64,000 nt of DNA from Caballeronia temeraria. Lineage in GTDB: Bacteria; Pseudomonadota; Gammaproteobacteria; Burkholderiales; Burkholderiaceae. The translations under genes and the position numbers were made by a program. Each line of letters opens with the position of its first letter. Within the stretch, counting starts at the first letter, position 1. Shown here piece by piece: positions 46,388 through 55,757 of the stretch. The stretch covers positions 1 through 64,000 of the forward strand of contig NZ_FCOI02000027.1 of the NCBI RefSeq assembly GCF_001544795.2, in the 5' to 3' direction. The notes beneath the pieces are model-generated. The model had not been told where the DNA came from. It was given only the letters and a program-made list of their open reading frames with translations, and searched no databases.

Positions 46388-47650
46388 TCAGTCCGGCAGA
46401 ATCGATTCCCCGGCGAACAACTGCTTCACTTCCTCGCGCTCGCGCACGAGCCGCGCGCATTCGCCGTAGACCATGATTTCGGCGGCGCGCGGACGCGTGT
46501 TGTAGTTCGAGCTCATCACGAAGCCGTACGCGCCCGCCGAACAGATCGCGAGCAGGTCGCCCGGCGCGATGGCGAGCTCACGGTCGCGCCCGAGCCAGTC
46601 GCCGCTCTCGCAGACCGGGCCGACGACATGGTAGGTATGCGCTTTTTCATCGCGCTTCACGACCGGCACGATGCGGTGAAACGCCTCGTACATCGCGGGG
46701 CGCGCGAGGTCGTTCATCGCGGCATCGACGATGGCGAAATTCTTTTCCTCGCCCGGCTTCAGAAACTCGACACGCGTCAGCAGCACGCCCGCGTTGCCGA
46801 CGAGCGAGCGCCCCGGCTCGAAATACACTTCGCGCTGGCCGTGGTCGCGCGTCTCGATGTGATCGAGCAGCGTCTTCACGAAATCGCCGATATCGGGCGG
46901 CGTTTCGTCGTCGTAGGTAATGCCGAGACCGCCGCCGACATCCACGTGACGAATGCTCATGCCGTCCGCTTCGATCTGTTCGACGAGTTCGAGCAGCTTG
47001 TCGAGCGCGTCGAGATACGGGCTGATCTCGGTGATCTGCGAGCCGATATGACAATCGATGCCGACGACATCGAGATTCGGCATGGCATGCGCTTCGCGGT
47101 ACGTCGCGCGCGCATCGCCGAATGCGACGCCGAACTTGTTCGACTTGAGACCGGTGGAAATGTACGGATGCGTCTTCGCATCGACGTCGGGATTCACGCG
47201 CAGCGAAACCGGCGCCTTCTTGCCGAGCGACTTGGCGACTTCGTTGAGCGCGTGCAGTTCGGGAATCGATTCGACGTTGAAGCACTTCACGCCCGCTTCG
47301 AGCGCCTCGCGCATTTCCGCCGCCGACTTGCCGACGCCCGAAAACACCGTGTTCTCCGCACGGCCGCCCGCGGCGAGCACGCGCGCGAGTTCGCCCGACG
47401 ACACGATGTCGAAGCCCGCGCCCATGCGCGCGAACACGTTGAGCACCGCGAGGTTGCTGTTCGCCTTCACCGCGACGTGCACGGTTGCCTTGCGGCCGGC
47501 GCAGGCATCGGCGTAAGCGCGATAGGCGCGCGTCAGCGCATCGCGCGAATAGACGTAGAGCGGCGTGCCGAACTGGTCCGCGAGCGACGCGGCTGAGACG
47601 CCTTCGGCGTGCAGCACGCCGTCGACATAGTGGAATGCGGAATCACTCAT
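46388..47650 (-). CDS. lysA: Diaminopimelate decarboxylase
   Basis: Last step of lysine synthesis, meso-diaminopimelate to lysine, PLP-dependent. The 420-residue protein has the PLP lysine in HVAVKANSNLAVL, the CHIGSQI segment, a glycine-rich phosphate loop GGGLGI, and the partner-subunit motif CESGDWLGRDREL with the catalytic cysteine. It lies 44 bases downstream of lptM on the same strand, the usual lptM-lysA neighbourhood. Confidence 0.97.
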   Translation of the reverse strand: MSDSAFHYVDGVLHAEGVSAASLADQFGTPLYVYSRDALTRAYRAYADACAGRKATVHVAVKANSNLAVLNVFARMGAGFDIVSSGELARVLAAGGRAENTVFSGVGKSAAEMREALEAGVKCFNVESIPELHALNEVAKSLGKKAPVSLRVNPDVDAKTHPYISTGLKSNKFGVAFGDARATYREAHAMPNLDVVGIDCHIGSQITEISPYLDALDKLLELVEQIEADGMSIRHVDVGGGLGITYDDETPPDIGDFVKTLLDHIETRDHGQREVYFEPGRSLVGNAGVLLTRVEFLKPGEEKNFAIVDAAMNDLARPAMYEAFHRIVPVVKRDEKAHTYHVVGPVCESGDWLGRDRELAIAPGDLLAICSAGAYGFVMSSNYNTRPRAAEIMVYGECARLVREREEVKQLFAGESILPD

Positions 47651-47694
47651 GCGTGGAATCGAAAGTGCGCCACGAAGGCGTTAAGGCTTGAGGA

Positions 47695-48003
47695 TCAGTA
47701 AGCGGACGACGCGGGTTTCGGCGCCGATGCGGCATTGGGACTTGTCTTCAGGTCGGTCTCGGGCGACAGCGACAGCGGTTGTCCCGATGTATCCGGAACA
47801 CTGCCCGCGCGTGATGCCGTTTCGCTGTCCGGAGCGACGTTCGAAGGCGGCGTATTCTGGAGATCGTTGGGACGTTGCGGCAGCGGCGGCACTTTCGGCA
47901 GATAAAGCGGACCGCGTTGCCCACAACCGCCGAGCGAGAGTGTTGCCGCGGCGCCGATGCTCAAAGCCGCTACAATCGCGCTCATCCTGAAAACCACTCG
48001 CAT
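47695..48003 (-). CDS. lptM: Small outer-membrane lipoprotein LptM (YifL-like)
   Basis: LptM helps the LptDE lipopolysaccharide translocon mature in E. coli. The 102-residue protein has a lipoprotein signal with lipobox LGGC (C27), directly followed by the family hallmark GQRGPLYLP. The rest is a low-complexity Pro/Ser/Ala tail longer than the E. coli protein (67 aa), so function is assigned mainly from the N-terminal motif and the cyaY/lysA context. Confidence 0.88.
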   Translation of the reverse strand: MRVVFRMSAIVAALSIGAAATLSLGGCGQRGPLYLPKVPPLPQRPNDLQNTPPSNVAPDSETASRAGSVPDTSGQPLSLSPETDLKTSPNAASAPKPASSAY

Positions 48004-48038
48004 GACCGTCCCTATACGTTTAATCGATGGAGTTTAGC

Positions 48039-48356
48039 ATGACAGACCAGGAATACCTGACGCTGGCGGAGGCCGCGCTGACGGCCATCGAACGCTCGGT
48101 GGACAACGCCGAAGCCGACATCGAATTCGAGCGCAGCGGCAATGTGCTTACGCTGGAATTCGAGAATCGCACGAAGGTGATCGTCAATTTGCAGCCGCCG
48201 AAGCACGAGATCTGGCTCGCCGCGAAGGCCGGCGGATTTCACTACAAGTACGTCGATGGCGCCTGGCGCGACACCCGCGACAACAGCGAATTCTTCGCGA
48301 CCTTGAGCAAGTATTCGAGCGAGCAGGCCGGCGAGCCGATCCGCTTCAAGCCATAA
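48039..48356 (+). CDS. cyaY: Iron-sulfur cluster assembly protein CyaY (bacterial frataxin)
   Basis: Frataxin homologue that binds iron and modulates IscS-dependent cluster assembly. The 105-residue protein starts at ATG 48039, seven bases after GGAG; an ATG at 48027 is less likely. It has an acidic first helix ([20 protein letters not shown]), a beta-sheet with [21 protein letters not shown], and a C-terminal helix. It diverges from lptM-lysA. Confidence 0.96.
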   Translation: MTDQEYLTLAEAALTAIERSVDNAEADIEFERSGNVLTLEFENRTKVIVNLQPPKHEIWLAAKAGGFHYKYVDGAWRDTRDNSEFFATLSKYSSEQAGEPIRFKP

Positions 48357-48388
48357 AAAAAGCGAGCGGCCTTCCGGTCCGCTCGCTT
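48354..48388 (-). terminator. Terminator of the PBP1A gene
   Basis: On the minus strand AAGCGAGCGG, a 9-base loop and CCGCTCGCTT are followed by a run of T. It sits between the convergent cyaY and PBP1A genes. Confidence 0.9.
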
Positions 48389-48407
48389 CAGGAATCGCGG
48401 GACGTGC

Positions 48408-50816
48408 TTACTGCCCCTTGAACAGATTCATGATGTCCTGCTTCTCCTGCTCGCCGACTTCGGGCGCGGGCGCCGTCACGCCGGACACGCCTTCCTGCGG
48501 CGGCGCCTGACTCACGCCGATCGTCGCGACGAAGCCGTGGCCCGGCGTCATGTCGTCGAAGTACAGTTCGTTGCCGAGCGAGGTGATGTCCGGCGGCATC
48601 ATCGGCTTGTACTCGGGCACGCCCTTGAGCGCCTTGCCCATGTAATCCATCCACACCGGCAGCGCGAGCCCGCCGCCCGTTTCCTTGTCGCCGAGGCTGC
48701 GCGGATTGTCGTAGCCGATCCACGCGATCGCCACGAGCGTGCGCTGGTAGCCGGCGAACCATGCGTCGCGTGAATCGTTCGTCGTGCCCGTCTTGCCGGC
48801 GAGATCGCCGCGCTTCAACTGATTCGTCTTCGCGCCCGTGCCGTGCTGCGCGACGCTCTGCAGCAGGCTGTTCATCACGAACGCGTTGCGCGGCGTGATC
48901 GCGAGCGGCGCGCTTTGCTGTGCGACGAGCGGCTGCGGATGCGACACGACGCGGCCGTACGGATCGGTGATGTCGGCGATCAGATACGGATTCACGCGAT
49001 ACCCGCCGTTCGCGAACACCGCGTAGCCGGCCGCCATTTGCAGCGGCGTGACGAGTCCCGCGCCGAGCGCCATCGGCAGATAGGCGGGATGACGGTCCGC
49101 ATCGAAGCCGAAGTGCGTGATGTACTGTTGCGCGTACTTCGTGCCGATATGGCTCAGGATGCGGATCGACACCATGTTCTTCGACTTCTGCAGCGCGGAG
49201 CGCATGGTCATCGGGCCGTCGAAGCCGCCGCCGTAGTTCTTCGGCTCCCACGCCTGGCCGCCGGTTTCCGCGGCGCTGAAGAAGAGCGGGCCGTCGTTGA
49301 TGATGGTCGCCGGCGAAAGTCCCTTTTCGAGCGATGCCGAGTAGATGAACGGTTTAAAGCTCGAACCCGGCTGACGCCAGGCCTGCGTCACGTGATTGAA
49401 CTTGTTCTTGTTGAAGTCGAAGCCGCCGACGAGCGCGCGGATCGCGCCGTCCTGCGGCACCATCGACACGAGCGCGCCTTCGACCTGCGGCAGTTGCGTG
49501 ATGATCCAGTTGCCGTCGTCGTCCTTCGTGAGACGCACGATTGCGCCCGGGCGGATGCGCGAGTTCGGCTGCGCGCGCGTCGAGAGGGCGGACTGCACGA
49601 AGCGCAGATCGTTGCCGCTGATGGTCACCGCGTTGCCGTCGATGAAATTCGCCGTCACTGCCTTCGGACTCGCCGACGTCACGACCGCCGCGACGATCTC
49701 GCCGTTGTCGGGATGCTCGGCAAGCGCGTCGTCGATGGCCTGCTCGCGGTCATCCGCGTTCGACGGCAGATCGATATAACCCTCCGGCCCGCGATAGCCG
49801 TGGCGATGCTCGTAGTCCATCAGGCCCTTGCGCACCGCGCGGTACGCGGCGTCCTGATCGGCGGAATCGATCGTCGTCACGACATTCAGGCCGCGCGTGT
49901 ACGCCTCTTCGCGATATTGCGCGTACATCATCTGACGCACCATTTCCGCGACGTACTCGGCGTGCACGCTGAACTCGCGGCCCTGTCCCTTCACGACGAG
50001 CGGCTGCTTCACGGCCTCCTCGTAATCCGCCTGCGTGATGAAGTTCAGTTCGCGCATGCGTTGCAGGATGTACTCCTGCCGCACCTTCGCGCGCTTCGGA
50101 TTGACGACCGGGTTATAGGCCGACGGCGCTTTCGGCAGGCCGGCGAGCATCGCGGCCTCGGCGAGCGAGATGTCCTTCAGGTCCTTGCCGAAGTAGACCC
50201 GCGCAGCACTCGCGAAACCGTACGCGCGTTGCCCGAGATAGATCTGATTCATATAGACCTCGAGAATCTGATCCTTCGTCAGCGCGCGCTCGATCTTGTA
50301 CGCGAGCAGCATTTCGTAAATCTTGCGCGTGTAGGTCTTTTCGCTCGACAGGAAGAAGTTGCGCGCGACCTGCATCGTGATCGTGCTCGCGCCTTGCGAC
50401 GCGTGGCCGTTGGTCAGCGCGACGGAGCCCGCGCGCAGAATGCCGGTCAGATCGACGCCGCCGTGATCGTAGAAACGCGCGTCTTCGATGGCGAGCACGG
50501 CTTTTTTCAGATGATCGGGCACATCCTGAATGCGCACGACGCTGCGGCGCTCTTCGCCGAATTCGCCGATGAGAACGTGATCCGCCGTGTAGATGCGCAG
50601 CGGCACCTTCGGCTTGTAATCCGTGAGCGCTTCGAGCGAAGGCAGATTCGGCATCGCGACGACGAGCGCATAGCCGAGCACGAGCCCGGCGCAGACGACG
50701 AGCGCGAACATGCTGACGAGAAAACCGAGCATGAGCCTCGCCCACCAAGGGCGTTTGGCTTTTTTCGGCTTCTCGGGCGGCGTGGACGGCGGGTTGGACG
50801 GGGAAGAGGATTGCAT
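48408..50816 (-). CDS. mrcA: Penicillin-binding protein 1A (bifunctional peptidoglycan synthase)
   Basis: Polymerises glycan strands and crosslinks peptides in the periplasm. The protein has 802 residues: a short cytoplasmic N-terminus with PPEKPKKAKRP, one membrane helix (about 30-50), and the GT51 glycosyltransferase with EDARFYDHGG and GASTITMQVARN. An OB-like insert follows. The transpeptidase has active-site S486 in SFKPF, the SKN motif and KTGTT. The ATG at 50816 was preferred over the GTG at 50837 because a TATAAT box (50841-50846, minus strand) puts the transcript start near 50833. It is divergent from pilM, as ponA is in Pseudomonas. Confidence 0.96.
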   Translation of the reverse strand: MQSSSPSNPPSTPPEKPKKAKRPWWARLMLGFLVSMFALVVCAGLVLGYALVVAMPNLPSLEALTDYKPKVPLRIYTADHVLIGEFGEERRSVVRIQDVPDHLKKAVLAIEDARFYDHGGVDLTGILRAGSVALTNGHASQGASTITMQVARNFFLSSEKTYTRKIYEMLLAYKIERALTKDQILEVYMNQIYLGQRAYGFASAARVYFGKDLKDISLAEAAMLAGLPKAPSAYNPVVNPKRAKVRQEYILQRMRELNFITQADYEEAVKQPLVVKGQGREFSVHAEYVAEMVRQMMYAQYREEAYTRGLNVVTTIDSADQDAAYRAVRKGLMDYEHRHGYRGPEGYIDLPSNADDREQAIDDALAEHPDNGEIVAAVVTSASPKAVTANFIDGNAVTISGNDLRFVQSALSTRAQPNSRIRPGAIVRLTKDDDGNWIITQLPQVEGALVSMVPQDGAIRALVGGFDFNKNKFNHVTQAWRQPGSSFKPFIYSASLEKGLSPATIINDGPLFFSAAETGGQAWEPKNYGGGFDGPMTMRSALQKSKNMVSIRILSHIGTKYAQQYITHFGFDADRHPAYLPMALGAGLVTPLQMAAGYAVFANGGYRVNPYLIADITDPYGRVVSHPQPLVAQQSAPLAITPRNAFVMNSLLQSVAQHGTGAKTNQLKRGDLAGKTGTTNDSRDAWFAGYQRTLVAIAWIGYDNPRSLGDKETGGGLALPVWMDYMGKALKGVPEYKPMMPPDITSLGNELYFDDMTPGHGFVATIGVSQAPPQEGVSGVTAPAPEVGEQEKQDIMNLFKGQ

Positions 50817-50840
50817 AGCACCACCAAAAACAATCACGCG

Positions 50841-50846
50841 ATTATA
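50841..50846 (-). promoter_or_regulatory. -10 box of the PBP1A gene
   Basis: A consensus TATAAT on the minus strand lies 25 bases upstream of the chosen start. No good -35 box is visible. It argues against the upstream GTG start. The remaining 220 bases to pilM show no further clear signals apart from the pilM ribosome-binding site. Confidence 0.5.
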
Positions 50847-51067
50847 GCCGTCCGGATTTGGGACTTTTCTGAACGCTTACGGCGCGAACGGCGATCGCGT
50901 GCGCTTGCCAGTCTCTTCAAGATACGCGTGATCCTGCGCGGAAGCATCCTTCTGACGCCAGCGTTGGCCATTCGGCCTAATGTTCAGCACGAATCACGCT
51001 CGCGACAATTCTTCCAACGTCAAGCGCCCGAGCGGTTCGGTGCGCGAGCGAATGGAAGGAGTGAGTC

Positions 51068-52069
51068 ATGAGCAGGGAAAACATGTTGCGCGGCACGATG
51101 CTGACGGTCACGCGGCGCTACGCGGCGGGCATCGACGTGGGCGAGGACGCGGTGCGTCTCGCGGTCGTGAGCAGACGTTTGCGGGCGAACGCGGCAGTGT
51201 GCGTCGAACATCTGGAGTCGGTGGCGTTGCCGTCGGGCGCGGTGATCGGCGGCGATTTCGTCGACCGTGCGGCGATCGTCGCGGCGTTGCGCGAGGCCTT
51301 CGGACGTCTGCCGGAGAGCGGCGCATGGCGGGCGCTGCGTTGCGCGATGGGACTGCCCGCGTCGGCGACGCTGACGGCGCAGATCCCGCTCGCGCGGCTG
51401 ATCGATACCCACGGGCAGTTCGCGACGTCCATCGGCGGCGATCCGCGCGGCGTGCTCGAACCCGCCGTGCTCGCGGAAGCCGAGCGCGCGGCGGGCATCG
51501 AACGCGGCGCCCTGGCGGTCGACTGGTCGGTGCAGACGCGGGATGACGGCGAGGCGCTGGTCGCGATCGCGGCGACGGCGCGGCGGCACGTCGAGGCGCG
51601 CGTCGAGACTGCGGCGGAGGCGGGCATCGCGTTATCGGCGATCGACGGCGAACCGGCCGCCGCACTGCGCGCGATGCGCCATGCCGGTTCCGTCGAACTG
51701 GATGCCGACGCGCGCTATCTCGTCTGCTGGCTGGAAAGCACGGGTCTGCACGGCTGGCTGGTCGGCTCGCGCGGCGTCGAAGACGAAGTCCGATATCCCG
51801 CGCCGGAGCATCGGAGCATCGCCGACGCATTGCACGAACTCGCCGGCGAGCACGCGCCGCTCGACTGCATCTATGTGGGCGGGCAGATCGAGCTGATCGC
51901 GCACGCGGGCCTTCCGCTTCCCGTGCTCGGCAAGACGTTCGGCTGCGCGGCGCTGCCGTTCGAGGCCGCGCCGTACTGCAACGGAGCGGCCGAGATCCTG
52001 GCGGCGCACAAGCATTCGCCGCGCTTCGCGACGGCGTTCGGGCTGGCGCTGCGCGAGGTGATGCAATGA
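51068..52069 (+). CDS. pilM: Type IV pilus assembly protein PilM
   Basis: PilM is a cytoplasmic actin-like ATPase-fold protein that binds the N-terminus of PilN at the inner-membrane platform. The 333-residue protein begins its fold with AAGIDVGEDAVRLAVVS, the first phosphate-binding strand pair of this superfamily. Sequence similarity further on is weaker than in Pseudomonas PilM (354 aa). GGAAGGAG precedes the ATG. It overlaps pilN by four bases (ATGA). Confidence 0.87.
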   Translation: MSRENMLRGTMLTVTRRYAAGIDVGEDAVRLAVVSRRLRANAAVCVEHLESVALPSGAVIGGDFVDRAAIVAALREAFGRLPESGAWRALRCAMGLPASATLTAQIPLARLIDTHGQFATSIGGDPRGVLEPAVLAEAERAAGIERGALAVDWSVQTRDDGEALVAIAATARRHVEARVETAAEAGIALSAIDGEPAAALRAMRHAGSVELDADARYLVCWLESTGLHGWLVGSRGVEDEVRYPAPEHRSIADALHELAGEHAPLDCIYVGGQIELIAHAGLPLPVLGKTFGCAALPFEAAPYCNGAAEILAAHKHSPRFATAFGLALREVMQ

Positions 52070-52737
52070 ACGCCGCCATGCTCGATGGATTCAACCTGCT
52101 TCCCTATCGCGCGCGAAAACGCCGTGAGTTGCGGCGCCGTCGGCTCGCGCTGATCGGCGCGGTGAGTCTGGCAGGCTGCGCGGCCGTCGGCGCGGCGGCC
52201 GGCTGGGACACGTTCGAGCGCGTCCGTCTGGATGAACGGCGCGTGGCGCTGGAGGCATCGCTGCGTGCGTCGAGCGCGCAGATCGACGAACACGCGCGTC
52301 TCGTGCGCGCCGAAAGCGAGCGGCGGCGCGCGCGTGAGGTTGCGCAACCGTTGGCGTTGCCGCGCGAGCGTTTCCTCGCGCTGCTCGAAGCGCTCGCCGA
52401 CGCGCCTCTGCAACGCGGCGTCGCCCTGCAACGCGTGTCGCAGCGAACCAACGAGGTGGAGCTTGCCGCGCTCGCGCCAGATTCGCAGGCAGCGTCGCAA
52501 TGGCTCAAGCAACTGGAGCGTCTGAATGGCGTGCAGGCAGTCGAAGTGATTGAAATGAAACGGCGCGCGGATGCGGCGCCGCCCGCGAAACGCGGCGCAT
52601 CGACGGCGTTCGACGAGCGTTCTGAGCACTTCGAGTTCGTCGCGCTCGTGCGTTACGCGCCGGATCATTCGCGCGATGAAGCGTCGTCGCGACAGGCGCG
52701 TCCGGTCGCGACATCGGCGCAGGGGAAACGCTCATGA
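52066..52737 (+). CDS. pilN: Type IV pilus assembly protein PilN
   Basis: Inner-membrane alignment protein that dimerises with PilO. The 223-residue protein has the PilM-binding motif near the N-terminus (FNLLPYRARKRREL, family consensus INLLPWRE), one membrane helix (about 25-45), a coiled coil (50-100), then a small alpha/beta domain (about 105-200). Overlaps on both sides suggest translational coupling. Confidence 0.9.
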   Translation: MNAAMLDGFNLLPYRARKRRELRRRRLALIGAVSLAGCAAVGAAAGWDTFERVRLDERRVALEASLRASSAQIDEHARLVRAESERRRAREVAQPLALPRERFLALLEALADAPLQRGVALQRVSQRTNEVELAALAPDSQAASQWLKQLERLNGVQAVEVIEMKRRADAAPPAKRGASTAFDERSEHFEFVALVRYAPDHSRDEASSRQARPVATSAQGKRS

Positions 52738-53603
52738 GCACAATTCCGATGAATTTCGCCGCACGGAGGCGTTCGCGCGGCACGTCGTCCGTGCTGCGGC
52801 CGCTCGACGAATGGTCGTGGCGCCGGACCGCTTGTGTCGCGCTTACGTCGGGCGTGCTTGTCTTCGCCTTGGGTCTGCGCGCGTGGCGGATGTCGGATGC
52901 GAGCCAGGTCGAGACGAGCCGCGCCGCGTGGACGGCGACGCAAGCGAAGGCGCGGGACGCAGCGCGCATCGCCGACGAGTTGCCCGTTCTGCGGGCGCGC
53001 GCGTCGTCGGGCCGCCCGGCGCCGGAGCACTGGAGCGCCGCCGACGCACTGCGCGCCGTCGCGGATCTGGCGGCGCAGAACGGTTTGCGCGTCGCGGATA
53101 TGGAGCCTGTCGCGGTCAAGGGCGGCGAGCCGAAGGCGCGTGAGACGGTCCCGGAGCGCGCGCTCAAGCTGCGCGCCGACGGCAGCTTCGCGGAGATGCG
53201 ACGCTTTCTCGAAGCGCTCGCCGGCCTGCCACGGCTCGTCGTGCCTGAAAACGTGCAGATCAGGCGGCAGCCGGGCGTACTCGCCATCGAAGGGACGTTG
53301 CGCATCTTCGAAACGCTGCCGGCGGTCGCGCCCGCGTCGGCGCCGCGCGCGAACGCGTTCGTCGTCGATCCGTTCGGCAGCGCGGACGCGGCTGCGCAGG
53401 GCGGCAGCATGCTGCTCGTGGGCACGTTCGTCGGACGGCATCGCGGGATGGCGCTACTGCAGAGCGGCCGCGACGTCGACAGCTTCGCGCCGGGCCAGAC
53501 GATCGGCGACGCACGGCTCGGGCGCGTCATGCCGCGCGCGATCGAGCTGGCTCGCGAAGACGGCGTTTCGCGCGTGCTGACCATCGCGGAGGATCGCAAG
53601 TGA
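52734..53603 (+). CDS. PilO-like protein with a C-terminal PilP-like domain (apparent fusion)
   Basis: The operon has one 289-residue gene where most type IVa systems have pilO and pilP. It has one membrane helix (31-50), a helical stretch (55-85) and a PilO-type domain (about 90-195). A linker rich in Ala/Pro contains DPFGS (from D212), recalling the DPF motif of PilP. The final beta-rich segment from M226 (LLVGTFVGRHRGMALLQ, then SFAPGQTIGDARL) resembles PilP and the homology region of GspC. No lipobox is present, unlike classical PilP. The fusion is my inference from order and motifs. Confidence 0.75.
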   Translation: MSTIPMNFAARRRSRGTSSVLRPLDEWSWRRTACVALTSGVLVFALGLRAWRMSDASQVETSRAAWTATQAKARDAARIADELPVLRARASSGRPAPEHWSAADALRAVADLAAQNGLRVADMEPVAVKGGEPKARETVPERALKLRADGSFAEMRRFLEALAGLPRLVVPENVQIRRQPGVLAIEGTLRIFETLPAVAPASAPRANAFVVDPFGSADAAAQGGSMLLVGTFVGRHRGMALLQSGRDVDSFAPGQTIGDARLGRVMPRAIELAREDGVSRVLTIAEDRK

Positions 53604-55111
53604 GCCGGCTCGCGATACTTTCAAGCAGATTCGTCCTCGCGATGGCGCTATCGATTTCGACGCACGTCGCGTTCGCCGCCGACGACGCCGATGCGGTCAT
53701 CGCGCCGCTTCCGCCGCTGCCGGCATCGTTCGAGGCCCAGCCTGTCGATCCGCTCGCGCCCGAGGCGCCCGTCGTGCAGAACACCGACGATGTTCAGCCC
53801 GCGAAGCCTGCGCCAGAGAAAACCGAATCGGCGGATGCGCTGGAAGGCCCGCCCGTGCCCTTGCCGGAACTCGAGCGGTTGAGCGGCGCATCGAAGAGCA
53901 GCGACGACGGCAAGCCGATCACCCTCGATCTCAAGAACGCCGACCTCAGCGCCGCACTGCACGCATTCGCGCGCTTCACGGGCCTGAACATCGTCGCGAG
54001 CGACAAGGTGCGCGGACAAGTGTCGATGAATCTCGTCGCCGTGCCGTGGCGGCGCGCGTTCGACACGTTCCTCGAAGTCCACGGCCTCGCGATGGAGAGG
54101 CACGGCAATGTGATCTGGGTCGCGCCGCTCACCGAACTGGCGGCGCGCGAAAAGCTGCGCTTCGAGGCGCACGCGCGCGCGGCGGAGCTCGAACCGCTCG
54201 CGAGCCGTACGTTCGTGCTGCGCTATTCGCGCGCGGAAGAGCTGCGCAAGATGCTGTCCGGTTCGGGCAATCAGCGCGTGCTGTCCAGACGCGGGTCCGC
54301 CATCGCCGATGCGCGCACGAATCTGCTCTTCATCACGGATCTCGATGCCCGCGTCCGGCAGATCGCCGAGCTGATCGCGCTGATCGACAAGCCGGCGCCG
54401 CAGGTGATGATCGAGGCGAAGATCGTCGAGGGCGAGGCCGGTCTGTCGCGCAATCTCGGCGTCAAGCTGGGCGTCGCGCCGCAGAACGATCCGGCGACGG
54501 GCGCCACGGGCGGAAAGGACGGTGTGGTATACGATCTGTCGGCGGGGCCGATCAACGGTTTCGACGCGGCGACCGCCGGGCTCACGTTGTTCGTCGCGCA
54601 GGCGACGCGGCTGCTCAACGTGCAGTTGAGCGCGCTGGAGGCGCAAGGGCACGGGCAAATCGTGTCGAGGCCGCGCGTCGTGACGGCGGACAGGGTGAAG
54701 TCCGTCGTCGAGCAGGGCATGGAAGTGCCGTATCAGGCGAAGGTCGGCAACGGCATGTCGGGCGTGCAGTTTCGGCGCGCAACGCTCAAACTGGAGGTTG
54801 AGCCGCAGATCACGCCGCACGGCCACGTCATTCTCGATCTCGACATCACGAAAGACAGCCTCGGCGAGCAGACGGCGAACGGGCCGGCCATCCATACCAA
54901 GCATGTCCAGACGCGCGTGGAAGTGGAAAATGGCGGCACCGTGGCGATCGGCGGCATTTATTCCGATGACGAGCGCGAAGACACGACCGGCGTGCCGGGA
55001 TTGTCGAAACTGCCGCTGATCGGCTGGCTGTTTCGCAACGACGCGCGGCGCAGCTCGAAAAGCGAGCTCGTCATATTGATTACGCCGCATGTGATCGCGT
55101 CGAGCGGGTAG
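53600..55111 (+). CDS. pilQ: Type IV pilus secretin PilQ (short form)
   Basis: The outer-membrane channel for the pilus. The 503-residue protein starts with GTG overlapping the previous stop. It has a signal peptide (1-26, ending AFA-ADD), a Pro-rich linker, an STN/N0-type domain (about 105-177), one N1-type domain, and a secretin core (about 270-500) ending LIGWLFRNDARRSSKSELVILITPHVI. It is shorter than most PilQ proteins (about 700 aa) because the peptidoglycan-binding AMIN repeats are absent. Confidence 0.92.
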   Translation: MSRLAILSSRFVLAMALSISTHVAFAADDADAVIAPLPPLPASFEAQPVDPLAPEAPVVQNTDDVQPAKPAPEKTESADALEGPPVPLPELERLSGASKSSDDGKPITLDLKNADLSAALHAFARFTGLNIVASDKVRGQVSMNLVAVPWRRAFDTFLEVHGLAMERHGNVIWVAPLTELAAREKLRFEAHARAAELEPLASRTFVLRYSRAEELRKMLSGSGNQRVLSRRGSAIADARTNLLFITDLDARVRQIAELIALIDKPAPQVMIEAKIVEGEAGLSRNLGVKLGVAPQNDPATGATGGKDGVVYDLSAGPINGFDAATAGLTLFVAQATRLLNVQLSALEAQGHGQIVSRPRVVTADRVKSVVEQGMEVPYQAKVGNGMSGVQFRRATLKLEVEPQITPHGHVILDLDITKDSLGEQTANGPAIHTKHVQTRVEVENGGTVAIGGIYSDDEREDTTGVPGLSKLPLIGWLFRNDARRSSKSELVILITPHVIASSG

Positions 55112-55204
55112 GCCCGGCGCAAGGGCCGCGCGACTCGACAAAGCGGGCGGTTTGCCCTTAAGCTGCCGCACGAACAAATTGCATCGAACTGGAAGGAAAC
55201 CGAG

Positions 55205-55750
55205 TTGCAGGAAGGGCACGCGAACGCGAACATTTTTTTCGTCGGACTCATGGGGGCGGGTAAAACCACCGTGGGCCGTGCGGTTGCGCGCCGTCTGCAG
55301 CGCTCGTTCATCGACTCGGATCACGAGATCGAGGCGCGCACGGGCGCCCGCATCCCGGTGATCTGGGAACTCGAGGGCGAGGCGGGTTTCCGTCAGCGCG
55401 AGGCGAACGTCATCGACGAGCTGTCGCAGCGCAGCGGCATCGTCCTTGCGACGGGCGGCGGCGCGGTGCTGCGGCCCGACAATCGCGAACATCTGAAGAA
55501 TCGCGGCATCGTCATCTATCTGCGCGCCAATCCGCACGATCTCTGGCAGCGCACGCGGCGCGACAAGAATCGCCCGCTGCTGCAAACCGAAGATCCGCGC
55601 GGCAAGCTCGAAGCGCTCTTTCAGACGCGCGATCCGCTGTACCACGAATGCGCGCATTTCGTCGTGGAAACGGGACGGCCGACCGTGAACGCGCTCGTCA
55701 ATATGGTCCTGATGCAACTGGAGGTCGCCGGCGTCGTCAAACCGGCTTGA
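55205..55750 (+). CDS. aroK: Shikimate kinase
   Basis: Phosphorylates shikimate in aromatic amino acid synthesis. The protein has 181 residues with P-loop [11 protein letters not shown], the shikimate-binding [11 protein letters not shown] and the GGGAVLR motif. It starts with TTG at 55205, about eight bases after GGAAGGA; no ATG lies in a suitable place. The pilQ-aroK-aroB order matches that of other beta- and gammaproteobacteria. Confidence 0.95.
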   Translation: MQEGHANANIFFVGLMGAGKTTVGRAVARRLQRSFIDSDHEIEARTGARIPVIWELEGEAGFRQREANVIDELSQRSGIVLATGGGAVLRPDNREHLKNRGIVIYLRANPHDLWQRTRRDKNRPLLQTEDPRGKLEALFQTRDPLYHECAHFVVETGRPTVNALVNMVLMQLEVAGVVKPA

Positions 55751-55757
55751 AGATCAC

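Noticed and set aside
51108-52094. A 328-codon minus-strand frame opposite pilM
   Set aside because: Composition is almost only Arg, Ala, Pro and Ser, as expected for the antisense of GC-rich coding DNA. The plus frame has PilM features and overlaps pilN.
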